From Balneolaceae bacterium (GTDB lineage: Bacteria; Bacteroidota; Rhodothermia; Balneolales; Balneolaceae): a stretch of DNA of 55,242 bases. Below, piece by piece: positions 45,495 through 54,854 of this stretch; position 1 is the stretch's first letter, and the number at the start of each line of letters is the position of its first letter. A program made the translations under genes and the position numbers. The notes beneath the pieces were generated by a model that worked only from the letters and a program-made list of their open reading frames with translations, did not search any database and was not told where the DNA came from. Location of the stretch: assembly GCA_007131725.1 (NCBI GenBank), contig SLPZ01000051.1, positions 1 to 55,242 of the forward strand. Reading direction: 5' to 3'.

Positions 45495-48212
45495 ATGACG
45501 AGTAAAAATCCACTTAAGGAAACGAAATTAAAATTTAATACAGGTTCGGGAGAGGCACATTTATTTAGCCTCAAAAAACTGGAAGAACTTGGTTATGGAA
45601 ATGTAAGCAGGCTGCCTTTTACCATAAAAATACTTTTAGAAGCTGTTTTGCGAGAGTACGATGGATTTGCCATTACCGAAGATGATGTGAAAATTCTGGC
45701 TGATTATAACGCAAAAAGTCCAAGCGGTGAAGTTCCTTTTAAACCTTCAAGAGTCGTGCTTCAGGATTTTACTGGCGTGCCGGCTGTGGTAGACCTGGCA
45801 GCACTTCGTTCGGCTATGAGTGAAATGGGCGGAAACCCGCAGTCAATCAACCCGCAGGTTCCCGTGGATCTTGTGATTGACCACTCAGTTCAGGTGGATA
45901 TGTTCGGGCAGGAATACGCCTTCATGTTCAACGTGGAAAAGGAGATGGAGAGAAACCGCGAACGGTACGAATTTTTGAAATGGGGGAAAGAAGCATTTGA
46001 CAATTTCCGGGTAGTACCGCCGGGCCGCGGAATTGTGCACCAGGTGAACCTTGAATACCTGGCGAAAGGAGTCTTCACAAGAAAAGAGGACGACGGTACA
46101 ACGGTAGCCTATCCTGACACACTTGTCGGAACAGATTCACACACAACCATGATTAACGGACTCGGCATCCTCGGATGGGGCGTTGGCGGAATCGAAGCCG
46201 AAGCTGCCATGCTTGGCCAGCCAATCTACATGCTGGTGCCTGAAGTAATTGGTGTGAAGTTGACAGGCAAACTGCGGGAAGGCATCACGGCAACCGACCT
46301 GACACTGACCGTTACCGAAATGCTGCGCCGCCACGGTGTGGTCGGTAAATTTGTTGAATTTTTCGGTACAGGGCTCAGCAACATGAGTCTGCCCGACCGC
46401 GCAACCATCGCAAACATGTCTCCCGAATATGGCGCAACCATGGGTTTCTTCCCGATTGATGATGAAGCGCTGCGCTATATGAGCCGAACAGGCCGGAGTG
46501 ATGAACTTGTAAAACTTGTTGGAAACTACACGAAAGAACAAGGGCTCTTCAGAACAGATGAAACTCCCGACCCGGAATTTACAGAAGTGCTTGAGCTCGA
46601 CCTTGGCGATGTGGAAACCTCGCTTGCAGGGCCAAAACGCCCGCAGGACCGCATCACACTGCCAAATATGAAAAAAACATTTGAGGCTTCGCTTACCAGC
46701 AATGACCCCACGATGGGCTTCAGCCTTACTCAGGAAAAACTGGCAAGCAGGGGAGTCTTCAAAAACGGCCGGGAAATCGAGATGAAACACGGGGATGTGG
46801 TGATTGCGGCGATTACAAGCTGCACCAACACTTCCAACCCGAGCGTAATGCTGGGCGCCGGAATTATCGCTAAAAAAGCCGTTGAAAAAGGAATGAGCGT
46901 ACCGCCTTACGTGAAAACCTCGCTGGCTCCGGGTTCGCGTGTGGTAACAGAATATCTGAAAGAAGCAGGACTGACCGACTATATGGACCGGCTTGGCTTT
47001 AACCTGGTTGGATACGGCTGCACAACCTGTATCGGAAACTCTGGCCCGCTGCCGGAAGCTGTGGAGAATGCCGTAAAAGAAGGTGATCTTGTTGTAGCCG
47101 GTGTACTTTCGGGCAACCGGAACTTTGAAGGACGGATTCATCCCTACGTGAAGGCCAACTACCTGGCATCACCACCGCTCGTGGTGGCGTATGCACTGGC
47201 CGGAACGGTTGACATCGATCTTGCCAATGAGCCGATCGGAAAAGATAAAGAAGGGAATGATGTTTACCTGAAGGAAATCTGGCCTACTTCGGAAGAAATC
47301 ACCGAATTCCTGGACCAGGCAATCCGACCGGAACTGTTCGATCAAATGTATGAAGATATATTTGAGTCTGAAGCCTGGGACGATATTCCTGTTGGCGGCG
47401 GTGAATTGTATGAGTGGAAGGACGAATCAACCTACATCCAGGAGCCGCCATTTTTTAAGGGAATGGAAGAAACACCAAAGCCGATTCAGCCCATCAACGA
47501 TGCAAGGGTGCTGGTGAAAGTTGGTGACTCGATCACCACAGACCATATCTCGCCCGCGGGTAACATCAAACCGGAGAGCCCGGCAGGTAAATACCTGATT
47601 GAAAACGGTGTGGAGATTGCGGATTTCAACTCGTACGGTTCGCGAAGAGGTAACGACCGTGTGATGACGCGTGGAACTTTTGCCAATGTGAGGTTTAAAA
47701 ACCAGCTTGCACCGGGCACGGAAGGAGGTTTTACGAAATACCATCCAAATGGAGAAATTACCACAATTTATGAAGCTGCCGAGCAATACAAAAAAGACGG
47801 GACTCCGCTTGTTGCACTGGCAGGCCATGAGTACGGAACCGGTTCATCGCGAGACTGGGCCGCAAAAGGCACCATTCTGCTGGGCGTGAGAGCGGTAATT
47901 GCGGCTTCTTACGAAAGAATCCACCGGTCGAACCTTGTTGGCATGGGAGTTCTGCCACTGCAGTTTGCTGACGATCAAACTCACGAAACCCTGGGTCTTG
48001 ACGGATCAGAAACCTATACCATCCACATCGATGATGACCTGAAACCTCAGCAAACCGTGAAAGTGGAAGCGGAGAAGGAAAACGGCAATGTGGTTGAGTT
48101 TGATACCGTTTGCCGGATCGACACGCCGGTAGAAATTGAGTATTTCCGAAACGGGGGCATTTTACACAAAGTGCTTCGCGATTATGTTGAGGAAGACAAG
48201 AAAAAAAGCTGA
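45495..48212 (+). CDS. acnA: Aconitate hydratase A
   Basis: 905 residues, the normal length for AcnA/IRP-type aconitase, which interconverts citrate and isocitrate in the TCA cycle using a [4Fe-4S] cluster. Cluster ligands are in [18 protein letters not shown] and [12 protein letters not shown]; substrate-binding segments include [51 protein letters not shown] and [24 protein letters not shown] ribosome-binding site precedes the ATG by seven bases. Long opposite-strand open frames here are shadows. Confidence 0.98.
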   Translation: MTSKNPLKETKLKFNTGSGEAHLFSLKKLEELGYGNVSRLPFTIKILLEAVLREYDGFAITEDDVKILADYNAKSPSGEVPFKPSRVVLQDFTGVPAVVDLAALRSAMSEMGGNPQSINPQVPVDLVIDHSVQVDMFGQEYAFMFNVEKEMERNRERYEFLKWGKEAFDNFRVVPPGRGIVHQVNLEYLAKGVFTRKEDDGTTVAYPDTLVGTDSHTTMINGLGILGWGVGGIEAEAAMLGQPIYMLVPEVIGVKLTGKLREGITATDLTLTVTEMLRRHGVVGKFVEFFGTGLSNMSLPDRATIANMSPEYGATMGFFPIDDEALRYMSRTGRSDELVKLVGNYTKEQGLFRTDETPDPEFTEVLELDLGDVETSLAGPKRPQDRITLPNMKKTFEASLTSNDPTMGFSLTQEKLASRGVFKNGREIEMKHGDVVIAAITSCTNTSNPSVMLGAGIIAKKAVEKGMSVPPYVKTSLAPGSRVVTEYLKEAGLTDYMDRLGFNLVGYGCTTCIGNSGPLPEAVENAVKEGDLVVAGVLSGNRNFEGRIHPYVKANYLASPPLVVAYALAGTVDIDLANEPIGKDKEGNDVYLKEIWPTSEEITEFLDQAIRPELFDQMYEDIFESEAWDDIPVGGGELYEWKDESTYIQEPPFFKGMEETPKPIQPINDARVLVKVGDSITTDHISPAGNIKPESPAGKYLIENGVEIADFNSYGSRRGNDRVMTRGTFANVRFKNQLAPGTEGGFTKYHPNGEITTIYEAAEQYKKDGTPLVALAGHEYGTGSSRDWAAKGTILLGVRAVIAASYERIHRSNLVGMGVLPLQFADDQTHETLGLDGSETYTIHIDDDLKPQQTVKVEAEKENGNVVEFDTVCRIDTPVEIEYFRNGGILHKVLRDYVEEDKKKS

Positions 48213-48288
48213 TCATTTTGTTCGGCAACTTGCCAGAACATGATAAAAATAGAAGCTTTGATAAAAGTATAATTCCTATATATTCAGA

Positions 48289-48317
48289 AAGCCCGGATTT
48301 ATGTCCGGGTTTTTTTA
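48289..48317 (+). terminator. Rho-independent terminator of acnA
   Basis: CCCGGA (48292-48297) and TCCGGG (48304-48309) form a stem with a six-base loop followed by T8. Confidence 0.92.
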
Positions 48318-48372
48318 TGAGAAGCGGCAGAGTTAGACTCCAAAATTGATTTGGTTCAGGCACCAAAGGCAC

Positions 48373-48535
48373 AAGCGGACGCTTGCGCCAGTACCAGGTC
48401 GTCATCCCGTACTTGATACGTGATCTCCTCTTTTTGATAAGAAAAGGAGATGCCAGCCCCTTCGGGGGATCGGGGTCCGGCATGACGGTATCGATGATGA
48501 ATCATCTCATTGCACGACTTTTTTGGACAACCCCT
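48373..48535. repeat. Composite intergenic repeat: GCGGACGCTTGCGCC word joined to a MITE-like core
   Basis: AGCGGACGCTTGCGCCAGTA starts the block; GTCATCCCGTACTTGATACG from about 48400 then matches the core of the element at 31441-31565, through GGAGATGCC, GGCATGACGGTATCG, and ending in TTTTTTGGACAACC (48519-48533). The left TGTCCAAAAA end found at 31431 is absent here. The rest of the 413-base spacer shows only the terminator. Confidence 0.7.
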
Positions 48536-48625
48536 TCTTAAGGTTTTCTTTTTAACAGTTGCATAGTGGCGCTTCAAGGTCACTTTTTACACGAAAAACA
48601 AAGCAATACGAAATAAACCGGATTT

Positions 48626-49462
48626 ATGTCTGATCAAATAGTGCTGATCGATTGCCCAGACGAAAAAGGGCTGGTCTATAATATTACAAAAGAGATTTAC
48701 GGGCGCGGCCTGAATATTATCAACAACCAGGAGTACGTGGATACGGAGGCGAAGCACTTTTTTATGAGGACGGTTGTGGAGGGTAACAGCCTTGGAGAAA
48801 GTTTTCAGGAAAAACTTTTTGAGGTACTTCCCGATGGAGCAAATGTTCGGCTTTCATCAATCAAAAGACAGCCAGTTGTGATTATGGGCACTAAAGAACC
48901 ACACTGTCTTGGCGATCTGCTTTTAAGAAATGCATACGCAGAGCTTCCGTGTGATGTGAAAGCGGTGATCAGCAATCATGATGATTTGCGCTCACTGGCA
49001 GAATCGTTTCAGATACCGTTTCATCATATCCCTGCGGATGGTGTTGATCGTCATCAGCATGAGAAAAAGATCAGCGAATGCCTGAGATTATATCAGCCAA
49101 AATATGTTATCCTGGCGAAGTATATGAGGATTTTTACACCGGAGTTCGTTGCTCAGTATCCTCATCGGATGATTAACATTCACCACTCGTTTTTACCGGC
49201 ATTTATCGGGGCATCTCCATACCGGCAGGCATATGACCGGGGCGTGAAAATTATCGGGGCAACTTCACATTTCGTCACAGAAAACCTCGACGAGGGGCCG
49301 ATTATTTCGCAAAATGTGATTCCGGTAAACCACACCTATACTCCGGAAGGAATGGCACAGGCCGGGCGGGACATCGAAAAAAATGTGCTTGCCACCGCCG
49401 TAAAACTGGTGCTCGAAGAACGGGTTTTCATTTTCAAAGACAAAACCATTGTTTTTGAGTAA
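48626..49462 (+). CDS. purU: Formyltetrahydrofolate deformylase
   Basis: 278 residues. An N-terminal ACT domain (about 3-80; VLIDCPDEKGLVYNITKEIYG-like start) precedes the formyl-transferase fold. Catalytic Asn-His-Asp residues lie in INIHHSFLPAFIGA and ATSHFVTENLDEGPII. It releases formate and tetrahydrofolate from 10-formyl-THF, balancing the one-carbon pool. ATG start; isolated between repeat-rich spacers, so probably monocistronic. Confidence 0.96.
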   Translation: MSDQIVLIDCPDEKGLVYNITKEIYGRGLNIINNQEYVDTEAKHFFMRTVVEGNSLGESFQEKLFEVLPDGANVRLSSIKRQPVVIMGTKEPHCLGDLLLRNAYAELPCDVKAVISNHDDLRSLAESFQIPFHHIPADGVDRHQHEKKISECLRLYQPKYVILAKYMRIFTPEFVAQYPHRMINIHHSFLPAFIGASPYRQAYDRGVKIIGATSHFVTENLDEGPIISQNVIPVNHTYTPEGMAQAGRDIEKNVLATAVKLVLEERVFIFKDKTIVFE

Positions 49463-49958
49463 TTTTTCGAGAAGTTTCTCTGGCCTTGCTTTCCGTTACT
49501 GATATGTAACGTAAGTTCGAGATAAGAGAGCTGAATTAAATTGTTGTAGTTCAAAAAGGCCATCATCCCGCATTTGTTTTAAGGCAGTCATACCTCAAAA
49601 CATCATACCGTGCCCCGACACTCTCATTTGTTGAACCTGCCTTCTCAGCAGACAGGCACGTAGTTGAAATCTCCTCCGTTTACCAGAGATGTTCTGGAAC
49701 AACGTTTGGAGATTCCTTATCAAGTCAGGAATGATTGATTTTGGTTGGAGAGGCCGGATTGTTTGCACAGTAAACATCATAACCATTATATATTTTTTAA
49801 TGGTAATGTCATTCTCGCGAGGGATCCCTAGAGGAAACTCAATTTAAATAAAAAATTTTTACTCAAATTATGTTCTATAAGAGCAGGTTTTTTAGTATCC
49901 TTAGGAATAAATATATCAGATACAGAAACTCCATCTAATTAACACTCATCGATATTCT
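49463..49958. repeat. Intergenic region with degenerate palindromic repeats
   Basis: No gene. TAACGTAAGTTCGAGATAAG (49507-49526) is a near-copy of the terminal repeat of the MITE at 53147-53332, so a solo end. Further on, ATTCCT/AGGAAT (49712-49732) and TGCCT/AGGCA hairpins resemble worn copies of the ATCCCG/GGAGAT repeats seen at 31441 and 48400. The promoter of the following gene should lie near 49850-49958 but is not distinct. Confidence 0.55.
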
Positions 49959-51170
49959 GTGATACGATCATTATCTGCGATTTACTTGCTTGTCGTTCTT
50001 TTTATATCGTACCTGGCCTTCGCCAATTTCATACCGGAACCTGAACCGAAAATTGTGGAGCCTGAACCCGAAGAGTGGGTGATGGATCCTTACCTGGCTA
50101 TGTACCTGGATGATTTTGCCAGGAATTTTGAAGAAGGCATGATCGAAGAAGAAATTCCCGGCGCGGCGGTTGTCATCGTAAAAGAGGGGAGGGTTGTATT
50201 TCAACAAGGCTTCGGGGTAAAAGAGAGAGGCAAGCCCGACAAAGTGGATGAACATACCGTATTCAGACTGGGGAGCCTGTCCAAAGGTTTTACCTCGGTT
50301 CTGGCCGGAGTGCTGGCAGAAGAGGGAGTCGTAAACTGGGATCAGCCGGTATCCCGCTATTTGAATGAATTCAGGCTGAATGACCCGGAACAGACCGGCC
50401 GGATTCAGGTGAGGCATTTGCTGTCGCACACAGTCGGATTGCCGCGCCATGCATATACAAATTTGATTGAAGACGGGCTTACTCTGGATCAAATTATCCC
50501 CCGTTTTGAAGTAGTTCCCCTGGCCGCAAGAGAAGGTGCTCAGCATTCCTATCAGAATGCTGCATTTTCAGTGATTGAAAGTGTCCTGGAAGCCAAAACA
50601 AACACAAGCTTTGACACGCTGCTGCATGATAAGCTTTTTAAGCCGCTGGAGATGAATCACTCCTCAACAGACTATTACAGCATGATAAATTCGGATAACA
50701 GGGCAACGCCTCATATTTTTCATTCGCGTGCACGGGGACGTGTTCCCGTTCCAATTAACAGGAGGTATTATAACGCGGTTTCATCCGGCGGAATTAATGC
50801 ATCGGCCTCAGATATGGGGAAGTGGCTGCTGCTGTTAACAGGACATTATCCGGATATTATTTCTGAGGAGACACTCGCGGATATTTATGAGCCCCTGGCA
50901 ACCATCCGAAACCAGCGATTCAGCCGGCATTGGGATGGAGTACGCCAAACGCACTACGGAATGGGGTGGAGAGTGCTTTATAATCATGGCCAAAGAATTA
51001 TATTTCACGGAGGGTATGTGAACGGATTTCGAAGCGAGATCGCTTTTTCTCCTGAAGACGGTACAGGAATCTTTATCGTCATCAATACCCATTCAAGCTA
51101 CCCGCTAACCGTTATCCCGGACTTATTTAATCACTTTAGAACAACTCCCCAAGTTGTGATTTCTGAGTGA
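49959..51170 (+). CDS. Serine hydrolase of the beta-lactamase family, membrane anchored or exported
   Basis: 403 residues from a GTG start. An uncleaved-looking N-terminal helix (about 5-24) is followed by a Pro/Glu-rich linker (EPEPKIVEPEPEEW). Active-site motifs: SLSK (S106-x-x-K109), YQN in HSYQNAAFSVIE and HGG near residue 350. Class C-like fold; candidates are D-Ala-D-Ala carboxypeptidase, esterase or beta-lactamase. Distinct from the 515-residue enzyme at 7570-9117, which has an extra C-terminal domain. Confidence 0.9.
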   Translation: MIRSLSAIYLLVVLFISYLAFANFIPEPEPKIVEPEPEEWVMDPYLAMYLDDFARNFEEGMIEEEIPGAAVVIVKEGRVVFQQGFGVKERGKPDKVDEHTVFRLGSLSKGFTSVLAGVLAEEGVVNWDQPVSRYLNEFRLNDPEQTGRIQVRHLLSHTVGLPRHAYTNLIEDGLTLDQIIPRFEVVPLAAREGAQHSYQNAAFSVIESVLEAKTNTSFDTLLHDKLFKPLEMNHSSTDYYSMINSDNRATPHIFHSRARGRVPVPINRRYYNAVSSGGINASASDMGKWLLLLTGHYPDIISEETLADIYEPLATIRNQRFSRHWDGVRQTHYGMGWRVLYNHGQRIIFHGGYVNGFRSEIAFSPEDGTGIFIVINTHSSYPLTVIPDLFNHFRTTPQVVISE

Positions 51171-52125
51171 TGCCAGGTCAATTTTTAAAAAGTACGGATA
51201 ATGAATTTTACTCGTCTCAATAGAGGGAATAATCGATACGATATTCGTTCTTCAGTTTTATCTGCCGTCATTGTGTACTCTTTCAAGCAAAAGCCCAGGA
51301 AAAACTGCCAGGAGCGGTGCAAATATGAAGGATAGCAAAAGACCCGGCGGATTTCGTAAAGAGAGCTTCATTAGCACCACGATGAGTTTCCTGAACCCAC
51401 ATTTCACACACTAAAATTATATGAACCCAAAAAAGTCGTTAGACCTTTTTTGCCCTGCGGGCCGACATTGAAACACAAAGGTTTATGAGTATTTATTAAA
51501 GAATGAACCCTTACTAGTTTCAATATCGGGGTCAACCCCGACAAAACATTGGTTCACAATGATTTGTCGACCCTTCGGGCAAAATTGTCATTGTTCCAAT
51601 GACAATTTTGGGATGAAAACGATACACATCTATTTGTCATCACCTTAGAATTCAGTATCAACTTTTTAAGACTACCGGACTCTGTAGAAGAACGGCATCC
51701 AACCAAAAGAGAAAGAAGAAACAGACTATGGATTTTATTTAAGTCCATAATAGGGTGATGAGTAATGTTCCACAAAAGGTTTGGCGTTTCTGCGACCAGA
51801 CAGCAACCTAATAAATTCAACAAGAAAACTGAACAGGTCCACGGGTTCATCATTCACAAGCAAAGCGGTCATCTGTTGAACAGGTAGTACTCATCTTTTG
51901 CACGCGAAGCGAAATGGTTTGTTAGACCGCTGATTTTAATTTACCTGACAAACTGTTTGGATGAATAATTATCCCGGAAAATTCCAAGCATATCTGTTAA
52001 TAAATAAAAATGATAGGTTTGAAATAAAAAAATATGATATGCCGTTCATAAAACATTAAATAACAAACTGATAAATAAATTATAATAATTAAAACTTCAA
52101 TGAGATTGCTATTGAGTTCTGAGAG
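51171..52125. other. Long intergenic region with palindromes and possible gene debris
   Basis: 955 bases without a complete gene. AAAATTGTCATTG-TTC-CAATGACAATTTT (51581-51609) is a perfect 13-bp hairpin. CGGGGTCAACCCCG lies near 51526-51539. A short frame with a lipoprotein-like start lies at 51554-51748 on the minus strand. An AT-rich stretch follows from about 51940 to 52110. The region reads as decayed accessory DNA. Confidence 0.5.
51554..51748 (-). pseudogene. Possible remnant of a small lipoprotein gene
   Basis: 64-residue frame beginning MDLNKIHSLFLLSLLVGCRSS, cut here: the lipobox LLVGC is convincing but the mature part is short, has no conserved pattern, and its 3' end runs into the perfect hairpin at 51581-51609. 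It could be a lipoprotein 5' end truncated by insertion of a palindromic repeat, or chance. Confidence 0.25.
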
Positions 52126-53037
52126 CTACTGCTCCCTGGTGAACCCATGATCAACCAGTTTTTCAGCCAAAGCCCTGATATGAGCCGGGCCGACCTCGCA
52201 GCATCCCCCTATGATACCGGCACCGTGTTTTGCCCAGCCCAGTGCATACTCGGCATAGGCGGCGGGATCAAGGTCTTTTCGCGCCTCCAGCACATCTACT
52301 GTGCCGCCTGGTTCCAGAGCATCAACAGATTTGAAGCCGTTGGCATAGCCGCCGTAGGTTACATTAAATCTTGAAAGCACATCCATTGCAGTGGTGACCG
52401 CTTCAGGTGCGGAGCAATTTACGAGGAGGCCTTCAGCGCCATTACGCACGACTTTTTCGGCTGCTTCGGCCAGAGATTCACCGGAACGTAACCTTGCGCC
52501 GTCACCGTCATCTACTGTGAAGGACACCCATACCGGCAGGTTGCTTTCCACGGCAGCCTTCACCGCGGCGAGCGCTTCGCGGGCCAGGGACATGGTCTCG
52601 CAGATGAAAAGATCGACACCGTTGGCTTGTGTCGCGACTATCCGGCGGTATGATTTAAGACAGGCAGCGTTGTCAGGGACGATTTCGTGGTGATAGCTCC
52701 CCACGAGCGGCGGCAGGCAACCGGCAATTCGTATATCTTCTTTTCCGCTCGCATCGCGCGCTTTATGGGCTGCGTCCAGCGCGGCAGCATGCAGCGGTTC
52801 GAACAGTCCGGGTTCAGCGTCCCGTTCCAAGCGCTGTGGCGTGGCGCTGTACGTATTCAGAATAATAACTTTTGCCCCGGCTTCGATGTAATCGCGATGA
52901 GCCGAAACCACCAGTTCCGGTTCATCCAGCATTACCTGGGCAGACCACAAGGGAGATGGCGGGCGGCTGCTCCGGCGCCTGAGTTCCTGGCCCATTCCGC
53001 CATCCATTACGATCACATTGTTTCGATCAGATTCCAT
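52126..53037 (-). CDS. Homocysteine S-methyltransferase family protein (MmuM/BHMT-like)
   Basis: 303 residues. Starts with VMDGGMGQELRRR, the family signature; zinc ligands are Cys in VNCSAPEAV and the CC pair in IIGGCCEVGPAHI. These enzymes transfer a methyl group, for example from S-methylmethionine or betaine, to homocysteine. The gene is visibly richer in G+C than its neighbours and flanked by repeat-rich DNA, suggesting horizontal acquisition. The methyl donor cannot be read from sequence. Confidence 0.92.
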   Translation of the reverse strand: MESDRNNVIVMDGGMGQELRRRSSRPPSPLWSAQVMLDEPELVVSAHRDYIEAGAKVIILNTYSATPQRLERDAEPGLFEPLHAAALDAAHKARDASGKEDIRIAGCLPPLVGSYHHEIVPDNAACLKSYRRIVATQANGVDLFICETMSLAREALAAVKAAVESNLPVWVSFTVDDGDGARLRSGESLAEAAEKVVRNGAEGLLVNCSAPEAVTTAMDVLSRFNVTYGGYANGFKSVDALEPGGTVDVLEARKDLDPAAYAEYALGWAKHGAGIIGGCCEVGPAHIRALAEKLVDHGFTREQ

Positions 53038-53146
53038 GATGGTACGTTTTTTATTTATGTTGTGATATCTGAATCATGCCATTCCAGCATTCAAGCGGTT
53101 TTATTGAATTCCGCGTTTATATTCCCAGGCTGATCCAATTTTCTAA

Positions 53147-53332
53147 TTAACGTGAGTTCGAGATAAGAATGATGATAAATGGTTACTATGTCATATTGAG
53201 CGAAATTCCGATGGTGCCTTTCCATCGGTATGAAGTCGAAATATAGAGTTTTCGACTTCGTTCCGGCCAAAAAGCGGTCGGAACTGCGCTCAAACTGACG
53301 ATACCTTTAGTTTTATCTCGAACTCACGTTAA
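53147..53332. mobile_element. MITE with perfect 20-bp terminal inverted repeats
   Basis: TTAACGTGAGTTCGAGATAA (53147-53166) and its exact inverse complement (53313-53332) bound 186 bases. Inside are nested hairpins: CCGATGG/CCATCGG (53208-53228), GAAGTCGAA/TTCGACTTC (53232-53259) and GTTCCG/CGGAAC (53260-53285). No coding frame. A solo end lies at 49507-49526. Confidence 0.85.
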
Positions 53333-53432
53333 TAAATAATTTCATGAACAGTTGGGTGATGGATAATAAAGATGAGTGGATTTGGGATTTTGCAAATTTA
53401 AATTAAAGCGAAATTATAGAGCGTATCGAAAT

Positions 53433-54854
53433 TTAATTCATTTGACCCGGATGTCCTTTTTGATCTTCAATTAACTTCTGATGGATAAAATCGAATAACT
53501 CTTTTTTATTAGATTCAGAATATCGTTGCTTTTTAGACTTAGATATTTGATTTATCAGCTTTGAAATTTTTAATAAGCTTTTTTTATCAAGATCCTTGTT
53601 GATTACGATTTTCTCTGTATTTGCGGCTGTCCTGTTATGCAGGTTAGAGACAACCTGCCTGAGTCGGTTAATAACTAAAAAACCTATTTCCGGATTTAAA
53701 GACTTTACTTTAATCTTCTCTTTTCTCTCAGAGTTGATATATTTTTTTATGTTTAATAAATCCTGAGGCTTAAAATCGCTAAAGTAACCAGTTGCATAAC
53801 CGCCGGAGCTTAAGATTGCAGTAAAAACTCCAAATGTTAATCCACCCGCAGCAGCATCAATTAATGCACCAATTGCACCTCCTCCAACTGCCCAAATAAA
53901 CCCACGTTGATGGGGGCTTAAATTACGTTTCCGGACAGTTTCGCTAAATAAGTCGTTATCTTCATAATTTTCAGTTAACTCTATTTCAATATCAATGCCA
54001 AATAATGAGTTAATTTTCTTCTGGCTTGAGTTCATTTTATTTATAACAAACTTGCGAGCCTGCTTCAGTAACTCTTCTTTGTGTTCATCATCATCTTGTA
54101 AAGGGTCGACATTTATTTCGAATTCATTATCGAATATTTCAAGAACTGTTTTTCTTATGATTCTTGCCGATTCCTCAAGTATCTGCTTTCTATCATTCTC
54201 TATTAAATCTATCACATAATTTATTGGTCTTTCCCATTTATCATGCAGATGGCTTAAAGCACTGAGAGTGCTTAGTTTTTCTTCAAAAGTTGTTTTATGT
54301 GGGTTAAAAACTTTTATAGTGTGAAAATACTGTCGTAACCCCTCTCTCCATGATTCTATGTGTAAATTTCCATCAATTGGATTAAGGATTGCAATTCTTG
54401 GCAAGTTTGTGAACTGAAGCAATTGAATTTCTCTTAAATAATCTTCCTTACTAAAGCTTTTTGAACAATCTGCTACATAAATAATGCAGGCAAAGTCTAC
54501 AAGGGGTTTAAATATTTCTACCTCACGCTTATGATCGGGATGGCCTTTATAAGTATTTACATACTTTTGTATTAGTTCTAATGGCCTTTCATGCCCTTCT
54601 TTTTTCCAGTCATTAAGTATTTCAAAAACTTCCGCTTGATTTTCAAAGCCTGGAGTATCCCATAGTGTAAGTAGCTTCTCCATATCTCCCTCACTATTCT
54701 TTTTGTAGTAATGATATGGCTTACTTTTAGTGGTAGTTCCTGCTGTACTTTTTATAACTACATTTGGGTCGTTAGTTAATGCTTTCACAAAAGTACTTTT
54801 TCCTTTATTAGGAGCTCCTGTAATTACAAAAACCGGTGTGGAATTTTCGCTCAT
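53433..54854 (-). CDS. Dynamin/Era-like GTPase with DUF3482-type C-terminus
   Basis: 473 residues. GTPase domain: P-loop GAPNKGKST (13-21), switch-I AGTTTKSKP, G3 WDTPGF, and a G4 position reading NPID instead of NKxD. The rest matches the DUF3482 family: a helical region ending DLF (about 300), then a glycine-rich hydrophobic hairpin (GGGAIGALIDAAAGGLTFGVF, cut here at 18 residues after the first) that could enter a membrane, then a basic helical tail. Its start overlaps the stop of the DUF2868-like gene by four bases, the known genetic pairing of the two families. AT-rich compared with the window. Function unknown. Confidence 0.85.
   Translation of the reverse strand: MSENSTPVFVITGAPNKGKSTFVKALTNDPNVVIKSTAGTTTKSKPYHYYKKNSEGDMEKLLTLWDTPGFENQAEVFEILNDWKKEGHERPLELIQKYVNTYKGHPDHKREVEIFKPLVDFACIIYVADCSKSFSKEDYLREIQLLQFTNLPRIAILNPIDGNLHIESWREGLRQYFHTIKVFNPHKTTFEEKLSTLSALSHLHDKWERPINYVIDLIENDRKQILEESARIIRKTVLEIFDNEFEINVDPLQDDDEHKEELLKQARKFVINKMNSSQKKINSLFGIDIEIELTENYEDNDLFSETVRKRNLSPHQRGFIWAVGGGAIGALIDAAAGGLTFGVFTAILSSGGYATGYFSDFKPQDLLNIKKYINSERKEKIKVKSLNPEIGFLVINRLRQVVSNLHNRTAANTEKIVINKDLDKKSLLKISKLINQISKSKKQRYSESNKKELFDFIHQKLIEDQKGHPGQMN

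Noticed and set aside
46137-47141. 334-residue open frame opposite acnA
   Set aside because: Antisense to a fully conserved aconitase; its residues show no domain and reflect the codon pattern of the real gene.
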